Source: Alteromonadaceae bacterium UBA2620
Lineage (GTDB): Bacteria > Pseudomonadota > Gammaproteobacteria > Enterobacterales > Alteromonadaceae
DNA length: 46,573 nucleotides
Reading direction: 5' to 3'
Assembly: GCA_002339125.1 (NCBI GenBank)
Contig: DDJQ01000079.1
Location: 1-46,573, forward strand
Part shown: piece by piece, positions 41,846-46,573 of the stretch
Layout: every line of letters begins with the position of its first letter
How positions within the stretch are numbered: the first letter of the stretch is position 1
The notes under the pieces: generated by a model
Database searches by the model: none
What the model was told of the DNA's origin: nothing
The model's input: only the letters and a program-made list of their open reading frames with translations
Translations under genes and position numbers: made by a program

Positions 41846-42859
41846 ATGAGACTTATTGATTTAATTGAGCAATTGCCAAAAACCGAATTGCACCTGCATA
41901 TAGAAGGCACACTGGAGCCAGAGCTGATGTGGGCGCTGGCGGAGAAACACGGGGTGTCGTTGCCCTACGATTCCGTAGAGGCCATTAAAGCAGCCTATCA
42001 GTTTGACAATCTACAGAGTTTCCTGGACCTGTATTATCAGGGCGCAGACGTGCTGCGCGACGAAGAAGACTTTTACCAGCTAATGCGCAGTTATTTGCAG
42101 CATTGTCATGCCGATAACATTGTGCATACCGAAATCATGTTTGATCCGCAAACCCATACCGAGAGGGGCGTCGGATTTGATGTCTTTATGCCGGGGTTTC
42201 AGCGTGCCATCGACGAAGCGAAAGCTCAGTGGGGCATTAGCGTATACCTGATTATGTCGTTTCTGCGTCACCTCAGTGAGGCAGCCGCCATTGAAACCCT
42301 AAATAAGGCCCGTGAGTATTACCCGGTCATTAAGGCGGTGGGGCTCGATAGTTCGGAGCAGGGTAATCCGCCGGAAAAGTTCGTGAAGGTGTTTACCGCC
42401 GCCCGTGCGTTGGGTTTCAAATGTGTTGCCCATGCCGGTGAAGAAGGGCCGCCGGATTACATCTGGCAAGCTCTGGATCTGCTTAAAATAGACCGCGTCG
42501 ATCACGGTGTCAGAGCCGAGGAAGACGAACAACTTATCAAGCGTTTACGCGACAGCGGCATGGCGCTAACGGTGTGTCCGCAAAGTAATATTAAGTTGTG
42601 TGTATTTGATAATATGGCGCAACACAATATTCTCGATCTGCTCGAACAGGGGCTGTGTGTTACGGTTAACTCTGATGATCCGAGTTATTTTGGCGGCTAC
42701 CTGAACGACAACTATAAAGCGTTAATGACCCATCTGGCGATGAATGAAACGGCGTTGGTTCAACTGGTTAAAAACAGTTTTATTGGTTCATTTTTGCCGG
42801 CTGAGGAAAAGAATAAGTGGCTGCGATGTATTGATAACCTGGTGGCCAAAGCGGCTTAA
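41846..42859 (+). CDS. Adenine deaminase (adenosine-deaminase-like family)
   Basis: This zinc enzyme of about 337 residues has metal and catalytic motifs ELHLHIEGTLEPEL, VAHAGEEGPPDYIW, DRVDHGVRAEEDE and NSDDPSYFGGYLNDNY. Sequence style matches the bacterial subgroup usually labelled adenosine deaminase. A characterised Pseudomonas member (PA0148) is an adenine deaminase, so the likely reaction is adenine to hypoxanthine. The context of a base permease and xanthine dehydrogenase supports this. ATG 41846 is chosen over an upstream GTG at 41822, because GAGGGAG at 41828-41834 would then act as ribosome site. It is divergent from the permease. Confidence 0.85.
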   Translation: MRLIDLIEQLPKTELHLHIEGTLEPELMWALAEKHGVSLPYDSVEAIKAAYQFDNLQSFLDLYYQGADVLRDEEDFYQLMRSYLQHCHADNIVHTEIMFDPQTHTERGVGFDVFMPGFQRAIDEAKAQWGISVYLIMSFLRHLSEAAAIETLNKAREYYPVIKAVGLDSSEQGNPPEKFVKVFTAARALGFKCVAHAGEEGPPDYIWQALDLLKIDRVDHGVRAEEDEQLIKRLRDSGMALTVCPQSNIKLCVFDNMAQHNILDLLEQGLCVTVNSDDPSYFGGYLNDNYKALMTHLAMNETALVQLVKNSFIGSFLPAEEKNKWLRCIDNLVAKAA

Positions 42860-42881
42860 GTTTTTTATTGCGGATAACAAG

Positions 42882-42905
42882 AAGGGGCCAGAAGACCCCT
42901 TTTTT
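42882..42905 (+). terminator. Intrinsic terminator after adenine deaminase
   Basis: AAGGGG (42882-42887), loop CCAGAAGA, CCCCTT (42896-42901), then a T run through 42905. It lies 22 bases after the deaminase stop, between two convergent genes. Confidence 0.75.
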
Positions 42906-42929
42906 GTATTCGCTACAGGTTCTGCAGAA

Positions 42930-44048
42930 TTACTGCTGACCAGGCAGGGTATCCTGATACTTGTCCCAGTTAAGGACAATTTCATCAATCACGGTACTAC
43001 CGACTTTATAAGCGGCTTCCAGCGACGGCAGCATCCCCGCATAGCCAGCGCCAGAGCTTTCCGACGCGAGGTTTTCGGCAGCAGTCATACCCGTCGGCTG
43101 CATGGTAAAGTTACTGGCGGTACGTAACACCATTACGCGTTTTTTGTCGGCAAGACCGGCGTTATCCAGATAGGTCAGTGCCTGATAGCTGCCGGTGTCT
43201 TCCATGCCTGAGGTCATAAAGTTGCCCTTGCCGTTAGTCCAGAATGCCGTCCAGTCGTTTGCCCAGTCGTTAAACAGTTTGCCGTGCCAGAAGGTCGAAG
43301 CAGACAGGTGGTCGCCGCGTAAAACCTTCGGAGGTAACTGAGCTGCCGGCATTTCGGTGTACTTGCTGCGTAAAGCCAGCATGGCATCAGTATCCATTAA
43401 CTCGATATCTTTGGTGAGGTTGAATGCCCAGTCTACCAGCATGGTATTCAGCTGAAAAACTTCACCGTTACGGGCAACGACTTCACCTTCCTGCTCTGGA
43501 TAAGGTTCGTTAGCAAAGAGTGGGAAGTAACCGGTCGACCAGTCTTCCGGGATTTCACGGGCATCGATCTGATGCGCCAGGTCGCCGTCGACCAGGTAAT
43601 CCGTCCATACCGCAGAGCCAATAGAGCCATCCTGCGGGTCGATGCCGGCAATACCTGCAATCAGCCAGTAGGCTTTGGTTAAATCAAAGCGCGGGTCCAG
43701 TCCCAGCGCGGTAAACGCCGATGAGGCGCGGGCAATCCCCATACCCGTGACCATGCCCAGTACGCCTTTTTCAGGGTTGTAATAAAGGTCATGGAAGCCG
43801 TGAGGGAAGGGATACTTTTCAGTCAGGCCGTAGCGCTCTTTCCAGAACTGAAATTCGCCGGGGCGATCACCTTCGTCTTCGCCAATTTCAAACATGGCAA
43901 CGACAACGGCTTTTACTTGCAGTTTTTCGGCGCTTTCAGCCTGTGTTTTTACCGCTTCTGCGGTAGTGGTTTGTACGGGAGCATCCGTGCCCGGCTGACA
44001 GGCGCTCAATGCCAGACAACTCAGCAAACTCAATAATAAATAACGCAT
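42930..44048 (-). CDS. Purine nucleoside permease (NUP) family lipoprotein
   Basis: The protein has about 372 residues. The start at 44048 gives a lipoprotein signal, MRYLLLSLLSCLALSAC, with a GGAGA ribosome site. The longer frame would begin inside a terminator hairpin. The NUP-like core includes VVVAMFEIGEDEGDRPGEF, GVLGMVTGMGIARASSAF, AYWLIAGIAGIDPQDGSIGS and VMVLRTASNFTMQPTG, which resemble nucleoside-phosphorylase-fold proteins. NUP proteins are named after yeast nucleoside transport, but a soluble lipid-anchored version cannot itself be a channel. It may bind or cleave nucleosides in the periplasm. It lies downstream of the TonB-dependent receptor with a terminator between. Confidence 0.83.
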   Translation of the reverse strand: MRYLLLSLLSCLALSACQPGTDAPVQTTTAEAVKTQAESAEKLQVKAVVVAMFEIGEDEGDRPGEFQFWKERYGLTEKYPFPHGFHDLYYNPEKGVLGMVTGMGIARASSAFTALGLDPRFDLTKAYWLIAGIAGIDPQDGSIGSAVWTDYLVDGDLAHQIDAREIPEDWSTGYFPLFANEPYPEQEGEVVARNGEVFQLNTMLVDWAFNLTKDIELMDTDAMLALRSKYTEMPAAQLPPKVLRGDHLSASTFWHGKLFNDWANDWTAFWTNGKGNFMTSGMEDTGSYQALTYLDNAGLADKKRVMVLRTASNFTMQPTGMTAAENLASESSGAGYAGMLPSLEAAYKVGSTVIDEIVLNWDKYQDTLPGQQ

Positions 44049-44063
44049 GGTTTCTCCAGGAGG

Positions 44064-44093
44064 TAAAAAAACGGCATGCCGAGGCATGCCGTT
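44064..44093 (-). terminator. Intrinsic terminator after TonB-dependent receptor
   Basis: AACGGCATGC-CGAG-GCATGCCGTT, read toward decreasing coordinates, is a ten-pair stem followed by seven T on the minus strand (complement of 44065-44071). It lies about 20 bases after the receptor stop and just upstream of the NUP lipoprotein ribosome site, so it could also attenuate read-through into that gene. Confidence 0.8.
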
Positions 44094-44113
44094 ATTGTAG
44101 AACAAAGTATTGC

Positions 44114-46540
44114 TTAGAACTTATAAGAGAACTTCACGTTGAAGTGACGTGGCAGTTCAGGTAACACAATCTGGCTACCGAATAAGTCCGGGAAGTTCGC
44201 GCGGAAATAGGTTTCGTCGGTCAGGTTTTTCACTGTCAGGTTAACCCCGAAGTTTTCGTCCTGATAAGACAGACCTGCGTTAACCAGGGTGTAAGCAGGC
44301 AGTGTAACCGCACCAGAGAAACCTGAAGAAACCGAGTCAACATCGATAACACTCAGGCTGGCCGCATAACCATTCTGGAAGTCATAGGTACCAGTCAGCG
44401 TGTAGATGTTTTCCGGCATACCGGCTTTCAGGCCTTTCGGGTTGTTAGTACCCGGACCAACCAGGTTAAGACCGATAACGTTACCACCGAATACCAGTGA
44501 TGGATCGCTCAGGTTAACCAGATCTTCGGCACCTAAGAAACCAAACTGAGTACCGTTTTCAAGGGCTGTGAGGTTAACAACTTCAACGTTAGAGTAACCG
44601 GCAGACAGTACCAGGTTTTCGTTCACTACCCAACGCAGTTCAAATTCCAGACCTTCGTTGTTGGTGGTGTTATTGGTAACAGTGTTTTGTGTATTGTAGT
44701 CGGTACGCTCCTGCTCGAAGATTGACAGAGCAAAATACAGCGACTCATCCAGGAATGAACCTTTCACACCGTATTCAAGCAGCTCAGAGGTATCGAATGC
44801 ACCACTGCCATCAGCGTTGCCTAACTGACCGATGTTGATTTCAGCACCCTGACCAGCAACCAGTGTAGCCTGCTCAGCCATAGTGATATAGGGGATCAGA
44901 CCAATTGGTGTGGTGTAGGAGATACTGGCGTTCCAGGATACACCATCAACGGTTTCATCCAGCGTAATGGGTGTTGTAACAGCAGCGTCTTCACGTGCGC
45001 CTGGTAACAGCAGATCCTGGCGAGACGTAGTCTCGATGTCGATGGTGTCGTAGCGAGCACCTAACACGATGTTCAGACCCCAATCCCAGGTTAAGTCAGT
45101 CATGGCTGCAAAACCCAGATCCAGGTAATCACCCTGGTCATAGTTGTCGTAGTTCATGCCAGAGCGGGTAGACAGTAAACGACGATCCAGTGCGCTTGAA
45201 GGCATAGTCAGGTCACGGCGGTTGAAGTACTCATAAGTAAAGTCGTCGCCGTGTAAGAAGTCGGTGTAACGGATTGACGGTGAAACCTGGAACTGTGCGT
45301 AAAGCGAACCGGTTTCCACTTCGGTAGAGAATACCACTTTGTCCTCAACAACCCAGCTATCGTGGAACTGTGAGAAACCATAAGCATTTTCGTTGATGTT
45401 ATCGTAGGCATCATAGAATAACTGGTTTTTGATTTCCCAGTCGCCAGCGTAGTAAATCACATCAAAGTAAAGGGTAGTGGCTTTGTTGCCTAACTGGTCA
45501 TCCGGTGCAACCAGCGTCTGATTACCTTTCAGCGTAGTAGTGCCTACGTTTTCCAGGTTCATCAGTGGCAGCGCATCGTCATCAGTAAATGACGCAGCTG
45601 GTACGTAGAAGAAGCCTGCACCGGCCAGGTTAACTGCGCCGTACTCTTCGTGCGAGATAGAGCCGTCACCGTTGGTATCAAGCGGTTGAGCAGTACCGGT
45701 AATATAGGTGCCGTTGTCAACCAGTTCCTGAGTCAGACGGTTCCAGCCCGCTACCTGGTTACCCTGATAGTTGTGGTACATACCACCAAATTCAACGCGC
45801 AGGTTATCGGTCAGGTCGATGTTAAATGAAGCCTGAATGATTGACTGATCGGTATCGGTGTTGTCGTAGTAAGAACCTGAGTTTTCAACCTCACCGTAAA
45901 CGTAGTAACCCATTTCCTTGCCGCCAATGCTGCCAGGACCGCCCACTTCAGCGGTGATAATGCTCTTATCCCAGGTACCGTGGGTATAAGATAACGCGCC
46001 GGTAGGTGCATCCAGGTACTGACCTGAAGAAGCGCGGGCAGATTTAGGGTTAAAGTTCAGGTAACCACCAATTTTTGACGGACCATAAATAGGCGATGCC
46101 GGACCACGTACGATGTCGATACGGCTTGATGCACCAATTGGCGTAGGGTAGTTACCCGGGTTGTCCAGACGCTTCATGCCACGGAAATAAGCTTCACCGG
46201 GGTTACCACGAATATCCAGGGAACCGGCTACACCAAAGAATGACTGGGTAAATGTACCCGGAGCGAAAGCGACCAGTTCGTCAATGTCGGATACGTTAAA
46301 ACGTTCCATCTGCTCATCAGAGATGGTTGATGCAGAACGAGGGGTTTCCAGAATTGACTTACCAAAACCGAAAACTGCTTCGACGTCCTGGCCAGGTAAG
46401 CTGCCCAGTGAGCCTTTTACTTCAATTTTTTCGATTTCAGCATCAGATGGCTCTTCCTGCGCAAAGGCAGCAGTTGATAGCATCAGACTGCTGGTGACGG
46501 CCAGCGCAATCGGCGCCACACTAAATTTGGTCGTTTTCAT
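44114..46540 (-). CDS. TonB-dependent outer-membrane receptor
   Basis: The 808-residue protein has a signal peptide ending AAFAQE (about residue 28), a TonB-box-like IEKIEVKGS, and a plug domain (about 55-175: ETPRSASTISDEQMERF, SRIDIVRGPASPIYGPSKIG). A 22-strand barrel ends in NVKFSYKF with terminal Phe, and NLTDETYFRANFPD is typical of the last strands. An EF-hand-like loop DTNGDGSISHEE (about 288-299) sits in an extracellular loop. GAGGAA precedes the ATG. The ligand is unknown. Position beside purine genes and a nucleoside-binding-family lipoprotein suggests a purine or nucleoside. It is complete, with only 33 bases before the window end. Confidence 0.92.
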   Translation of the reverse strand: MKTTKFSVAPIALAVTSSLMLSTAAFAQEEPSDAEIEKIEVKGSLGSLPGQDVEAVFGFGKSILETPRSASTISDEQMERFNVSDIDELVAFAPGTFTQSFFGVAGSLDIRGNPGEAYFRGMKRLDNPGNYPTPIGASSRIDIVRGPASPIYGPSKIGGYLNFNPKSARASSGQYLDAPTGALSYTHGTWDKSIITAEVGGPGSIGGKEMGYYVYGEVENSGSYYDNTDTDQSIIQASFNIDLTDNLRVEFGGMYHNYQGNQVAGWNRLTQELVDNGTYITGTAQPLDTNGDGSISHEEYGAVNLAGAGFFYVPAASFTDDDALPLMNLENVGTTTLKGNQTLVAPDDQLGNKATTLYFDVIYYAGDWEIKNQLFYDAYDNINENAYGFSQFHDSWVVEDKVVFSTEVETGSLYAQFQVSPSIRYTDFLHGDDFTYEYFNRRDLTMPSSALDRRLLSTRSGMNYDNYDQGDYLDLGFAAMTDLTWDWGLNIVLGARYDTIDIETTSRQDLLLPGAREDAAVTTPITLDETVDGVSWNASISYTTPIGLIPYITMAEQATLVAGQGAEINIGQLGNADGSGAFDTSELLEYGVKGSFLDESLYFALSIFEQERTDYNTQNTVTNNTTNNEGLEFELRWVVNENLVLSAGYSNVEVVNLTALENGTQFGFLGAEDLVNLSDPSLVFGGNVIGLNLVGPGTNNPKGLKAGMPENIYTLTGTYDFQNGYAASLSVIDVDSVSSGFSGAVTLPAYTLVNAGLSYQDENFGVNLTVKNLTDETYFRANFPDLFGSQIVLPELPRHFNVKFSYKF

Positions 46541-46573
46541 GGTGTTCCTCAGGGCAAGATCGTACTTTTGTTA

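Overview
The window looks like chromosome from a marine gammaproteobacterium, most likely of the Alteromonadales (Alteromonas, Aestuariibacter or Lacimicrobium type). This is inferred from protein style, moderate GC content, a large TonB-dependent receptor, and the pairing of nitrate assimilation with purine catabolism. No rRNA, tRNA, intact insertion sequence or CRISPR array was seen. The theme is nitrogen acquisition.

Region 1 (1-6.5 kb) holds a TesB-like acyl-CoA thioesterase and a translationally coupled cassette of ABC ATPase, FtsX-type permease and secreted AttH/CrtC-like lipocalin. Two minus-strand genes follow: a membrane protein whose C-terminal half resembles YciB/IspZ, and a TonB-domain lipoprotein.

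Region 2 (6.5-24.2 kb) is a complete assimilatory nitrate system. A NasR-type nitrate-sensing ANTAR antiterminator is divergent from three transcription units. Unit 1 is an FNT nitrite channel plus a PP2C/kinase fusion. Unit 2 is nirB, nirD, nasA, siroheme methyltransferase and a YbiB/TrpD2 protein. Unit 3 is an NrtABD-type nitrate ABC transporter, an outer-membrane porin and mobA. Each unit begins with a sigma-54-like -24/-12 element, then a leader with a strong intrinsic terminator. The 5' arm of each terminator overlaps a small hairpin with an AnnGnn hexaloop, the ANTAR target signature. This predicts two-layer control: nitrogen limitation (NtrC/sigma-54) and nitrate (NasR antitermination).

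Region 3 (24.2-29.4 kb) is a signalling module: a REC-HDOD response regulator on the minus strand, then a FIST-domain protein (NosP-like), a GAF histidine kinase and a PAS-PAS-GGDEF diguanylate cyclase. Established NosP/NahK systems sense nitric oxide, so its position beside nitrite metabolism is suggestive.

Region 4 (29.5-46.5 kb) is purine uptake and degradation. A seven-gene minus-strand operon (xdhA, xdhB, xdhC, uraD, uraH, guaD, puuD) is divergent from a RutR-like regulator and puuE. Then come an NCS2 purine permease, an adenine deaminase, a periplasmic purine nucleoside permease-family lipoprotein and a TonB-dependent receptor. Together they cover adenine and guanine through hypoxanthine/xanthine, urate, HIU, OHCU and allantoin to allantoate. 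Four near-identical palindromic boxes (consensus CTGACCAYTTRGTCW, close to the RutR box) lie in the xdhA/rutR intergenic region and before the permease. Between puuE and the permease is a 0.7 kb cluster of palindromic, MITE-like repeats. No allantoate-degrading gene is visible.
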